DNA of 64,000 nt, from contig NZ_JAGGLB010000035.1 in assembly GCF_017874215.1 (NCBI RefSeq), positions 26,878 through 90,877 on the forward strand. Reading direction: 5' to 3'. The stretch comes from Paenibacillus eucommiae. Lineage in GTDB: Bacteria; Bacillota; Bacilli; Paenibacillales; NBRC-103111. This document shows, piece by piece, positions 8,253-16,446 of the stretch. The translations under genes and the position numbers were made by a program. The notes below the pieces were generated by a model that did not search any database, was not told the DNA's origin, and saw nothing but the letters and a program-made list of their open reading frames with translations. Position 1 is the stretch's first letter. Every line of letters begins with the position of its first letter.

Positions 8253-8661
8253 ATGTTCCACTCCTAAATTTAATATTCCTGAAAAGATATCAGGCTTAAC
8301 CTCCTGCTAAAATCAATTGATCCCCAAACTTGATTATAAAATAGCTTCTCCTTAAAGCATAGTTATGATAATTTTAACATGGAATCAACCCCGGGAGTGG
8401 AAGATCCTTTTGCCCCTGAGGAATTTGTGAATGATACCATCTTGGAATTTATGAAGACGTATCCTCTGTAATAAGCTAAGTTTAGGAAGAATTCCTTCCC
8501 TCGCGGTAAAAAAACATCGTTAAACGCCCTCCTCAAAGTACCCCCTAAAGGAGTTTTCTTAATTATTAAGAAAATTTTGTTTAGAGCATTCACCAAGTGC
8601 CAAACTCATGCTATACTAACGAAGAACCTAAATAATCTCATTTTTTGGGAGGAAATAAACT
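8253..8661. other. Intergenic region with a possible hydrolase relic and repeat fragment
   Basis: About 400 nt. It holds the 31-codon frame at 8379-8471, an isolated AACATCGTTAAA half-palindrome near 8509-8520 matching the repeat family described elsewhere, and the likely promoter of the DUF4838 gene, with TATACT as a -10 box at about 8612. Confidence 0.4.
8379..8471 (+). pseudogene. Possible C-terminal relic of an alpha/beta hydrolase
   Basis: A 30-residue frame reading EDPFAPEEFVNDTILEFM before the stop. This resembles the last helix of alpha/beta hydrolases (PEEFN ... LEFL). No ribosome binding site or catalytic part is present, so if real it is a remnant of a deleted gene. Confidence 0.25.
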
Positions 8662-10995
8662 TTGAGCTTAGAAGAGAAGCATTGCAAAATTATCGAGAAC
8701 AAAATAGCCGCGGCCGTCGTCATTGTAGCTGATGAAAGCGATGCCAAGACAAAGGAAGCCGCTGAGTTACTAGCAAGCTATGTGTTCAAGGCAACAGGTG
8801 CAGTACTGCCTGTTCTCTCAGTAAGTGAAGCGCAGAGTAGCATACATACAGAGGAAATCACACGAATTTTTATAGGAGCTGCTGTGCATGAAATTGCTGA
8901 CGAATGGGACTCCTTGTTAGCAGGGATGGACGTAGACGGATTTATTATTCAAGTGCAAGACAAAGTGGTTGCCATTAAAGGTCCGTCACCGTGGGGAACT
9001 GAGTTCGGCGTTTACGAGTTTCTTGAGCGATATGTCGGAGTACGCTGGCTGATGCCTGGAGAATTCGGTGAGGCAATCCCGCAGTTGAACGAACTTATCT
9101 TACCTTTGGAAGTTGTCAAGCAGGAGCCGGTCTTTCTAAGCCGGTCTTTCTCAGGCAGCGATGAAGTATGGGATCAACGGAACCGATTGCGGCATCGCTT
9201 TCAGCTTGGCCATAACCTTTGGCAATTATTTTCACCGAAAAAATATGCATCCACACATCCTCAGTTCTTTCCTAAAGGAGTCAATTTAGACATTGAGACA
9301 GATTGGCAGCCTTGCTTCACAGCTCCAGGCCTTGCTCAGGAAGCCGTCAAATCGATCAATGCTTATTTCGATGAACATCCAGATCAATGGTGTTATTCCA
9401 TTTGCACCAACGATAATGGCGGCTTTGATGAAGCACGTCCGGACCACCCGCTTAACCCGCATCGTAAAAACTCGGTGGGCGAGCATCATATGTCAGAAAT
9501 CTTTTTCAAATGGGCAGTAGAAGTTGCAAATGGCGTCAAACAAAAGCATCCTGATAAATATTTAAGTGTGTATGCCTATTCAGACTTGTATGATCCGCCA
9601 GAAACCATTACTTTACCTTCTAACATTATTGTCTACATTACAGATGATCGGATGTCTTGGGAAGATAAGCCGATTGGCCAGATCGGGCACGATTTAACTA
9701 TGCGATGGCACGAGGTTGCCCCCTCATTAGGCTTTTACGAATATGCTTACGGATCCCCCTATACAGTTCCTAGGGTCTACCTGCATCGTGCTGCAGAAAA
9801 TTACCGCTACGCTCAGCAAAACGGGGTGCTAGGCCACTACGCCGAACTGTATGCAAATTGGGGAGAAGGCCCGAAACCCTGGGTATTAGCCCGGCTGCAA
9901 TGGAATCCTCAGCAGAGCGTCGATGCGTTGATTGATGATTGGTGCGAAGCGGCTGTCGGCAAGCTGGCTGGTGGTATTTTAGCACAGTATTACAAGCATT
10001 GGGAGCATTTCTGGTTAAAGACCTCTTTGCAATCTTCATGGTATAAACACTATATTGAAGCACCTCATCGTTACAATTACATGCCATTTTATAATGCATC
10101 TTATTTATACGATGTTACTGAAGAGGATATCGCTCACAGCCGTCATCTGCTCGAATCTGTTCTGGAAAAGTCAGAAACGGAGGTGCAACGCCAAAGAGCA
10201 CAATTATTAATCCAGGCTTTCACGTTCTATGAAGCATCCGCTCTGAGCTATCCGCGCAGACAGGCGCTAGAAGCACCAACAGACGCAGCTGTGATGCTGC
10301 AATTGCTTGATGAAAACCTGCAGCGTGTTGCTCATTATGCGCAGCGCATCCAACTTGTAAAAGATTTTCATGGTCACCCTGTACTTCATCAGTGGATTAC
10401 GCCTGAATCATGGAATGTAACATGGATTCCTTTGAATTTCAAAGCACTCTCGTTGATCGTTGACTGGCTTGACAATCATGGCGCGAATCAAGGAGCCTCC
10501 AATGCATTGGAGCAACGAATTAGCTCGGCGCAGCAGCATGCACACCTTGCCGTTCGGCAGATGGGCTCACTCCTGCATGAAGCCTTCATTGCAAAAAGTG
10601 GACGGCCTGATGCAACACTAGCCCTTCGAACGCATGCTGGAATGAGCAGCGGTGGCGAACTGGCCGCGGAACCGGGCACCTATGGTATGCTTTGCCGTTT
10701 TTACGTGCCGGAGCATATTGCTCCGTCCGATTGGATATTGCTGCAGATGTTGTTTCAAGATGCTGCCGGCAATGAGCTAGATCATGCAAATACCGTGCTG
10801 ATTCCTTTGTGGGCTTATGCTGGAGAAACCATTATCATCCCGCATTTAGCCGAAGTGCCGCAACAAATTAACGGCCAGAATGTGGATTCCGTGAAAATAT
10901 CAGTCCATTTCAAAGATTGCAAGCCTGAGGAAATGTCGCCTGAGTTGATTGGATTTTACAAACTATCGAGTATCAAGGACTCCTCCCATAATTGA
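8662..10995 (+). CDS. DUF4838 domain protein, glycoside-hydrolase-like
   Basis: A 777-residue cytoplasmic protein; no signal peptide is visible. The N-terminus (about 15-125) matches the small alpha/beta domain that precedes catalytic domains of alpha-glucuronidase/hexosaminidase-like enzymes, ending in the block GTEFGVYEFLERYVGVRWL(M)PG. The central part (about 165-520) is the DUF4838 TIM-barrel-like domain, with VCTND-like CTNDNGGFDEAR and GWYEYAYG-like segments that could hold acidic catalytic residues. The C-terminal 200 residues are probably beta-sandwich. TTG at 8662 is the start because GGGAGG lies 8-9 nt upstream. Activity on uronic-acid or amino-sugar oligosaccharides is inferred, not shown. 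No transporter is adjacent. Confidence 0.78.
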   Translation: MSLEEKHCKIIENKIAAAVVIVADESDAKTKEAAELLASYVFKATGAVLPVLSVSEAQSSIHTEEITRIFIGAAVHEIADEWDSLLAGMDVDGFIIQVQDKVVAIKGPSPWGTEFGVYEFLERYVGVRWLMPGEFGEAIPQLNELILPLEVVKQEPVFLSRSFSGSDEVWDQRNRLRHRFQLGHNLWQLFSPKKYASTHPQFFPKGVNLDIETDWQPCFTAPGLAQEAVKSINAYFDEHPDQWCYSICTNDNGGFDEARPDHPLNPHRKNSVGEHHMSEIFFKWAVEVANGVKQKHPDKYLSVYAYSDLYDPPETITLPSNIIVYITDDRMSWEDKPIGQIGHDLTMRWHEVAPSLGFYEYAYGSPYTVPRVYLHRAAENYRYAQQNGVLGHYAELYANWGEGPKPWVLARLQWNPQQSVDALIDDWCEAAVGKLAGGILAQYYKHWEHFWLKTSLQSSWYKHYIEAPHRYNYMPFYNASYLYDVTEEDIAHSRHLLESVLEKSETEVQRQRAQLLIQAFTFYEASALSYPRRQALEAPTDAAVMLQLLDENLQRVAHYAQRIQLVKDFHGHPVLHQWITPESWNVTWIPLNFKALSLIVDWLDNHGANQGASNALEQRISSAQQHAHLAVRQMGSLLHEAFIAKSGRPDATLALRTHAGMSSGGELAAEPGTYGMLCRFYVPEHIAPSDWILLQMLFQDAAGNELDHANTVLIPLWAYAGETIIIPHLAEVPQQINGQNVDSVKISVHFKDCKPEEMSPELIGFYKLSSIKDSSHN

Positions 10996-11280
10996 TTTCA
11001 ACGCCTTCCAACTTATCAAAAAAACACGACCGCTTTTGCTCAGCCATAAAAAGGCGAGGGTAACCTCTTCTTTTTTCACTTTATTCCACCTTATTACACT
11101 TTATTTCACTTGTTTTCCTCAGGCAATGTGTCCAGCATGTATCCATCTACACAACTGCAAGCAGATTCGTCCCACAGTCCCAGGTATTGACAATCAATAC
11201 AGGTTATAATGAGCTTAGGTCTTACAGTAACAGTATCGTGTTCACCCTAAAGCAATGTGCCCAAAGAGGAAGGTGTTGGA
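10996..11280. other. Intergenic region, T/C-rich
   Basis: About 285 nt with repeated CACTTTATT-like tracts at 11070-11110 and a weak GAGGGTAACCTC hairpin near 11057. No convincing terminator or gene seen. Confidence 0.4.
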
Positions 11281-11877
11281 GTGGGAATCTTTGATTTTTT
11301 TCGTAAAAAGAAACAGGACGGTGATTCACCAGATGAGCTGCCTCCGCCAATAGATGAAAAACAAGAAGCGAGCAAGGCAGCTCTTCTGGAGTTGGGTACC
11401 AGGTTGTCTGCAGGCAATGTACAAATTGTAGCCGAGATTAAGCTAGCAATTGAACAGCCACTGGAGTATTTCAACACATGGGAGGACCGTCTGATCAACC
11501 GCGGCATTGATAGCCCCATTGATGATCAACCATGGATTTCTTTAGTGGATGCACTCGCGGAGGATCAGCTCGCTTTCGAAGTAGATTGGAAGGAAGCCTC
11601 GGATACCATTGTGTGGGCAACGCGCAAGCTGCTTGATCGAAAGCAGTTTACTGTGCCTGAATCGGTACTGATTGAGGTAGAGAATGAAGACTCACTGCCC
11701 ACTAATGAAGTACTGCAAATGTTGAGAGATAACCTTGAAAAATTCGGAGTTACATTAGCTTTTATGGATATTGATAGTGATAGCTATGTATTGATTACAG
11801 TGAGATCAGACGAAATCGAATCCTTGCAAGCGTTGGCGAGTAAAGCAGGTTACGGAATTGTTGATGATTTTCCGTAA
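11281..11877 (+). CDS. DUF6630-like hypothetical protein
   Basis: A 198-residue soluble acidic protein beginning VGIFDFFRKKKQ. It contains two alpha/beta segments: LAIEQPLEYFNTWEDRLINRGID and a C-terminal part ending LQALASKAGYGIVDDFP. I recall DUF6630 proteins with this mixture; their role is unknown and the assignment is tentative. The GTG at 11281 is chosen because GAGGAAGGTG precedes it; the frame opens at a GTG at 11257 that overlaps that site. It stands alone and is followed by repeat copy A. Confidence 0.6.
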   Translation: MGIFDFFRKKKQDGDSPDELPPPIDEKQEASKAALLELGTRLSAGNVQIVAEIKLAIEQPLEYFNTWEDRLINRGIDSPIDDQPWISLVDALAEDQLAFEVDWKEASDTIVWATRKLLDRKQFTVPESVLIEVENEDSLPTNEVLQMLRDNLEKFGVTLAFMDIDSDSYVLITVRSDEIESLQALASKAGYGIVDDFP

Positions 11878-11971
11878 GTGCTGGCGGAAGTTATCACATT
11901 GAATTCGCACCGTTTCCCCCACTTAAATATACGCCTTGCGGCGTCCTTAGGTGAGAGTTCGCAACTAGGGA

Positions 11972-12014
11972 GTGTTGTGAGAGAGTGTGTTGTGAGAGAG
12001 TGTGTTGCGAGAGG
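11972..12014. repeat. 15-bp tandem repeat
   Basis: GTGTTGTGAGAGAGT occurs as two perfect units plus a shortened, slightly diverged third. It lies in the variable stretch of repeat copy A, the same place where copies B and G carry other tandem repeats. Confidence 0.8.
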
Positions 12015-12264
12015 GAATAGCTGTGGGATTCAGCCGCTGTTAAAGATTTGTTCCCTGAAATGAATGTAAAAGGATGGAACAAATCTTTAAATGCGGACGC
12101 TATCGCTTTTCCACCCATCCCCCTTACCTCTTTCAGCTACAAACGTACGAACACCAAGCTCAAACAGACAGCTATCAATGGTTTTTCTCTTGGTTAGTGG
12201 AGATTTCCTAGCGGACACAGGCTCTGGGGATGATAAGCTTATACAGCTGTGCAGGTTCTGCTAC

Positions 12265-12452
12265 TTTAACGATGTTTTTCATCGTTAAAAGCATCAGATC
12301 CTCTCCTCAGCCTTGCTTTAACGAAGAAAACATCGTTAAAATCCCTTTTAACCACCCTGAGAGGCCATCGGGCCTCTTTTAACGATGAAAATCATCATTA
12401 ACGTGACGGATGGCCCCAGAACACTCGTTTTAGCGATGAAAAACATCGTTAA
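12265..12452. repeat. Array of four TTTAACGATG palindromes, copy A
   Basis: Palindromes at about 12265-12289, 12317-12340, 12377-12402 and 12428-12452. Each is an inverted TTTAACGATG with a loop of about five nt; the second and third are slightly degenerate. Centre-to-centre distances are about 52, 61 and 50 bp. A separate hairpin GAGGCC-ATCG-GGCCTC (12361-12376) lies between the second and third. Confidence 0.85.
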
Positions 12453-12592
12453 GTGGAGCATATTCGCGTGCACACTCATTTCGGCGGAGTCCGGTCTGCT
12501 GCTCGGCTACTGGCTGCTACTAACGCTCATCCACCAGCTCATCCTCCCTTAACCTGGCTTCATAGTAAAAGCAAAGTTGAGGACGATCTTCT

Positions 12593-14356
12593 TTATTGTG
12601 GTTCTTCCGTCTTCCACACCAGACGAATGGAAGTCCCGCGGCCTACTGCAGTATTCACCTCGATCATTCCCCCAAGCCCTTCCACCAGCGCCTTGGTCAC
12701 GGCCATGCCGAGACCAGTTCCTTCTGCCCGGCTCTCGGTATCCAAACCACGGTAATACCGTTCGAACAGCCGCGAAGCTGTTTGCTCGTCCATCCCCTCT
12801 CCGTCATCAGTGAAGGTCACGATGATATCCCCATTTCCGGCAGATTGCACAGATATCGTTAGCTTCGTATCCTCCTTATTGTGCAGCAGAGCATTAGCGA
12901 CAAGATTATCTACAATCCGTTGAAACCAGGGCTTGTATAGCGCCAGACAAACGGGATGATCTGCGGGCATGAAGCGGATGCTGTCCTCTTTGTAAAGTGG
13001 ATGGTTGGATGATTCCCGAACGGCCTCTGCCATATATTCATTCATATTTACGACCTCTACAGACGGTGCTGCGCCGCCGCTCTTAAGCTGGTACGTCAAT
13101 GTCAGATCATTGATCAGATCGTCCAAATACAAGGATTTGTCCAAAATAACCTTAGCGAACGACCGCACTTCATCCGCTGTCCAGTCATACGAATCGGCCT
13201 CCAGCATATATGCATAACCTTTGATGGAGGAGAGCGGCGTTTTCAGGTCGTGGGACACCCCGGAAATCCATTCGTCCCTCATCCTTTCAGTCTCGGTACG
13301 CATTCGTTCATTGCGGCGGAGCGTTCCAGATAAAGAGTCGAGGGAATGGATCACATCCCCGTAAATGCGGTATTTGCGTTTCCTCTTGCCAAGACGGTTT
13401 TGGCTTCGCGGGATGCCGTCCGGTAAAGCTGGCTCGGCATAACTGCCTTCATCCAAAGATCGCAGCCACTTCATCATATGAATGATCGGAGAACCGAAGC
13501 GATGACCAAACCAATAGGAGAAAAGTACGAAAACAAGCATCGCCGCAAGCAAAAGCGTGCCAATGCCCACCGCCAGCACCCGGGTTTCCGGATCCATCCG
13601 TGGCTTCTCGCCGGGTTGGTATCCGGGAAGCGGGGAGCTAAGAATCCATGTTTCCCCGGTTTCTTTGTCATAATGGGTAATCAGCTTCATGCCATAACGA
13701 TCGGGATAAACCGAGCGGAGCGCCAGTTCCTGAACAGAGAAGCGGCCGATCGCCTCAGCTGGTGTGTTGACTGAGGCCAACTCCTCCCCTTCCGCGTCCA
13801 CCACCTGGAGCCAGGAGCCGCTTAGCTTAATCTGCTCCTCCAATTCCTCAGGCAGCCGGATTGTGCTTCCCATTATAACTCCCTGCTCCATCAATTGCTG
13901 CAGCTGGAGCTGGTTCTCATCCTTTTTATCCAAACCGTAAATCAGCGTATGGTTAACACCATTCTTTTCCTGAATCCACAAGTATAAATGATAAGGAAAA
14001 GGGCTCCCTCCCAGCCAATAAGCTGTAAACTCGCCAGGACCGTAAGAGTCAGGCACGTCAGGTGGCGTAAAGAAAGCATCGGTTACCTTACCGTTCTCGT
14101 CGATACGCTGCAGCCAGCCCCCGCTTTGGCGGACCATCTCCAGCAGTTCAGGATCAAACTGCAGGTCGTCTCCCCTGGTTCTAATCGTTTGGACCAGCTG
14201 GTATAGTCCAGCGCTTTCGAATTCTCTTCCTGCCTGGATTCGCGACAGTTGGTTGTAAGTCCAATAAAGCGCACCTGCGGCAAGCATCGACAGAATGAGG
14301 CCAACAATGGCCAGCCAGGCAATAAGCCGAAAGGTAAGCCGCCATTTCACGTTCAT
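12593..14356 (-). CDS. Sensor histidine kinase (OmpR-partner type)
   Basis: A 587-residue membrane kinase. TM1 is at about 10-33, an extracytoplasmic sensor of about 220 residues follows, TM2 is at about 258-285, then a HAMP-like linker. HisKA carries the phospho-acceptor His369 in GVSHDLKTPLSSIKG. The HATPase domain has N box DNLVANALLHN, DDGEGMD, and GTGLGMAVTKALVEGLGG. It shares a 4-bp ATGA overlap with the upstream response regulator, so the two are translated together. The divergent M23 lipoprotein and the sensor size suggest a role in cell-wall stress sensing, which is inference. Its 3' end runs into repeat copy A. Confidence 0.92.
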   Translation of the reverse strand: MNVKWRLTFRLIAWLAIVGLILSMLAAGALYWTYNQLSRIQAGREFESAGLYQLVQTIRTRGDDLQFDPELLEMVRQSGGWLQRIDENGKVTDAFFTPPDVPDSYGPGEFTAYWLGGSPFPYHLYLWIQEKNGVNHTLIYGLDKKDENQLQLQQLMEQGVIMGSTIRLPEELEEQIKLSGSWLQVVDAEGEELASVNTPAEAIGRFSVQELALRSVYPDRYGMKLITHYDKETGETWILSSPLPGYQPGEKPRMDPETRVLAVGIGTLLLAAMLVFVLFSYWFGHRFGSPIIHMMKWLRSLDEGSYAEPALPDGIPRSQNRLGKRKRKYRIYGDVIHSLDSLSGTLRRNERMRTETERMRDEWISGVSHDLKTPLSSIKGYAYMLEADSYDWTADEVRSFAKVILDKSLYLDDLINDLTLTYQLKSGGAAPSVEVVNMNEYMAEAVRESSNHPLYKEDSIRFMPADHPVCLALYKPWFQRIVDNLVANALLHNKEDTKLTISVQSAGNGDIIVTFTDDGEGMDEQTASRLFERYYRGLDTESRAEGTGLGMAVTKALVEGLGGMIEVNTAVGRGTSIRLVWKTEEPQ

Positions 14357-15075
14357 GGTCGCTCGCTCTCCTTCTCGATCAGTTTATAACCAAGACCTCG
14401 AACGTTCACAAGGTATTCCGGCTGTGTCGGGTCGGGTTCGATCCGCTCTCGAATGCGATGAATATGAACCATGATCGTGTTGTCATCACTGATGCTGTGC
14501 TCGCCCCACACCCGCTCGTACAGCTCGCTTTTTGTAAAGATCCGGTTCGGATTTTTGCAAAAGAATAACAGCAATTGAAAGACGAGTAATGGGCACGATA
14601 CGGGCACCCCTTCAACAACCAGCTCAGCAGCGGTCTCATTCACTTGAAACCAGCCAAAATCATGCACGGTCGGGCTTGTTTGATTTGCAGCAGCAAATAC
14701 GGATTTGCTTGTACGCCGCAGCAAGGACTTGATACGGGCAACGATCTCCAGCGGATTGAATGGCTTCGTTACATAGTCATCGCCTCCAACAGCAAAGCCA
14801 GTCAGCTTGTCGAAATCGGTTGTTCGCGCACTCAGGAACAAAATCGGAGCATCCGTTAATCGCCTGATAAAAGGACAGGCTTCAATGCCGCTCATTCTAG
14901 GAAGCGTCACGTCGAGTACGATCACGTCATAATTGTTTTGCTCACAGGAAGCGATAGCCATTTCAGCGGTTGTTACTTTGTCGATATGGACGAAACCTTC
15001 TTTGCGCAGCACTGTCTCCAGCATCTGAAGAAGCGCCTGCTCATCGTCCACCAGAAGGATGGCGGCATCATTCAA
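14353..15075 (-). CDS. OmpR/PhoB family response regulator
   Basis: A 240-residue regulator. The receiver domain has acidic residues Asp10/Asp11 (LLVDDEQ), phospho-acceptor Asp55 (VLDVTLP) and Lys in VTKPFNP. The C-terminal winged helix has FTKSELYERVWG and TIMVHIHRIRERIE. TTG at 15075 is the preferred start: AAAGGAGAGAGG precedes it, and the open frame above it adds a non-conserved tail. It is transcribed away from the M23 lipoprotein gene and overlaps its histidine kinase partner, forming a complete two-component system. Confidence 0.93.
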   Translation of the reverse strand: MNDAAILLVDDEQALLQMLETVLRKEGFVHIDKVTTAEMAIASCEQNNYDVIVLDVTLPRMSGIEACPFIRRLTDAPILFLSARTTDFDKLTGFAVGGDDYVTKPFNPLEIVARIKSLLRRTSKSVFAAANQTSPTVHDFGWFQVNETAAELVVEGVPVSCPLLVFQLLLFFCKNPNRIFTKSELYERVWGEHSISDDNTIMVHIHRIRERIEPDPTQPEYLVNVRGLGYKLIEKESERP

Positions 15076-15151
15076 TTTAACCTCTCTCCTTTCCTGGTAC
15101 ATTCTTCATTTATTCTACCATTTTCAGACGGTTAGAAAAACGGCAGCTTCC

Positions 15152-15168
15152 TTAACAGAACCTTAATT
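15152..15168. promoter_or_regulatory. Candidate PhoB/PhoP-type direct repeat
   Basis: TTAACA, 5 nt, TTAATT lies between the divergent response regulator and M23 genes. The 11-bp periodicity is the usual layout for OmpR/PhoB-type regulators. It is a plausible binding site for the adjacent regulator; untested. Confidence 0.4.
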
Positions 15169-15229
15169 CTTGTCTCATTAATTAAGACAGCGATAAGGAT
15201 CCGTTTCCTTGGAAATAAGATTAAGCATC

Positions 15230-15235
15230 TATAAT
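15230..15235 (+). promoter_or_regulatory. Likely -10 box of the M23 lipoprotein gene
   Basis: A perfect TATAAT 43 nt before the ATG. The -35 region 17 nt upstream is weak, which would fit an activator-dependent promoter. Confidence 0.5.
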
Positions 15236-15278
15236 AAAACTATAAACATAAAAAAAAGATATAGGATGGTGCAGAGGG

Positions 15279-16292
15279 ATGAAGAAAGCATTCATAATGT
15301 TAACAGTTGCGGCGGTCGTTCTTACAGGCTGCGGGGGCAAAGAAAAAGAGCCGAAGCCCGGATCGGCTACAGAGACCACTGAGAATACAGGAACAAGTAC
15401 ACCGAAAAATACGGTATCCCCGGAACCGGCCGGCAAGAAATATGAAGCCAAACAAATCGGCCAAGCTTTGCTTGACGGGGAATATGATAACATTTATAAG
15501 CAGCTGAGCAAAGATTTCCAGAAGCAAATTACAATAGACCAGCTCCGTGAGGCAGCGGAAAGCTTCAACCAAGGCGTCAAATCTTGGGACATGCAATCAG
15601 AAATGCTGTTGAATGGCGGTCAATACTACACATGGACCGACCCGGAAGGCAAGAAGGGTCTTGTTGTCACCATGAGTCCAGAAGGGGAAATTTCAGGGCT
15701 GCAGGTCAAGCCACTGGAGAGCTTTCCGGAGACTGATGCAGCTCAGACGAAACTCGCTTACGGACTGCCTTTCAAAGGGGAATGGTATGTGTTCTGGGGC
15801 GGGGCTAATGTCCTAGCCAACTATCACTATGAAGTGGAAAGTCAGCGTTACGCTTACGATATCATTCAGGCCAAAGACGGGTATTCCTATAAGGGGGACG
15901 CCACGAAAAACGAGAGCTATTATGCGTTCGGCCAGGAAATCCTTGCGCCACAAGATGGCAAAGTGGTCCATGTGGTGAACGATATTGAGGATAACAACCC
16001 TGTGGGGGTAATGAATGCCGAACATCCGGCAGGTAACGTAGTCGTCATTGATCACGGTAATGGGGAATACAGCTTTTTGGCACATTTAAAAAAGGGTTCG
16101 GCAGTTGTCAAAGTCGGTGATCAGGTATCCAAGGGCGATCCTATAGGCCAGTGCGGCAATTCGGGTAATTCCAGCGAGCCCCATCTGCACTTTCAGGTGT
16201 CCGACAGCGATGATTTATTCACTGGAAAATCGATTCGCCTGCAGTGGGAGCAAGATGTGAGTCTGACTCAGGGTAAAGCTGTTAAAGGCTAG
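15279..16292 (+). CDS. M23 family metallopeptidase lipoprotein
   Basis: A 337-residue lipoprotein: signal peptide with lipobox LTGC at about 16-19, a disordered Thr/Pro linker to about 50, and a DUF3887-like domain at about 55-150 (ALLDGEYDNIYKQLSKDFQ). A zinc peptidase domain of the lysostaphin/LytM type follows: HYEVESQRYAYD supplies a His/Asp pair and PHLHFQ (302-305 region) supplies the second His cluster. Such enzymes cut peptide bridges of peptidoglycan outside the cell. It is divergent from an OmpR-type two-component system that may control it. AGGATGGTG precedes the ATG. Confidence 0.9.
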   Translation: MKKAFIMLTVAAVVLTGCGGKEKEPKPGSATETTENTGTSTPKNTVSPEPAGKKYEAKQIGQALLDGEYDNIYKQLSKDFQKQITIDQLREAAESFNQGVKSWDMQSEMLLNGGQYYTWTDPEGKKGLVVTMSPEGEISGLQVKPLESFPETDAAQTKLAYGLPFKGEWYVFWGGANVLANYHYEVESQRYAYDIIQAKDGYSYKGDATKNESYYAFGQEILAPQDGKVVHVVNDIEDNNPVGVMNAEHPAGNVVVIDHGNGEYSFLAHLKKGSAVVKVGDQVSKGDPIGQCGNSGNSSEPHLHFQVSDSDDLFTGKSIRLQWEQDVSLTQGKAVKG

Positions 16293-16313
16293 GAATGCAT
16301 TAAATATCATGAA

Positions 16314-16413
16314 ATTTGAACACGCGGATACGGCAAAGAGTTGGCATTTCTGCGATTCACCGGCATTTACCTTAATTTCCAGGAATCCCCATTTGCCGCA
16401 TCCTTGTTCAAAT
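16314..16413. repeat. Imperfect long inverted repeat
   Basis: The arm at 16314-16337 (ATTTGAACA, then GGAT, then CGGCAAA) pairs with the arm at 16392-16413 (TTTGCCG, then ATCC, then TGTTCAAAT), with small bulges and a 54-nt centre. It lies between convergent genes. It may act as a terminator or be a small decayed mobile element; there is no T-run directly after either arm. Confidence 0.6.
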
Positions 16414-16446
16414 CAAAATGATTTTTAGTATTCAAATATTAAGCCT

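Larger units (their letters stand above)
11930..12545. repeat. Mosaic intergenic repeat, copy A (near complete)
   Basis: It fills the gap between convergent genes. In order: a 5' hairpin ACGCC-TTGC-GGCGT (11931-11944); a variable stretch with 15-bp tandem units (11972-12014); a large stem with TTAAAGATTTGTTCC (12040-12054) pairing with GGAACAAATCTTTAA (12076-12090), plus outer CCGC/GCGG; a linker with ACGAACACCAAGCTCAAAC (from about 12135); and four palindromes around 12265-12452. After the last palindrome, CATTTCGGCGGAG matches copy C. No protein coding is apparent. Copies B and C share the same order. Confidence 0.85.

Noticed and set aside
8363..8596. 77-codon - strand frame upstream of the DUF4838 gene
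   Set aside because: No ribosome binding site, and it overlaps the promoter region and a possible + strand hydrolase relic; the protein looks random.
11894..12118. 74-codon - strand frame in repeat copy A
   Set aside because: It lies across the 15-bp tandem and main stem of the repeat, whose other copies do not keep the frame.
12265..12452. CRISPR array interpretation of the regular palindromes
   Set aside because: Only four units, spacers of unequal length that are conserved between copies, repeats that are partly degenerate, and no cas genes.
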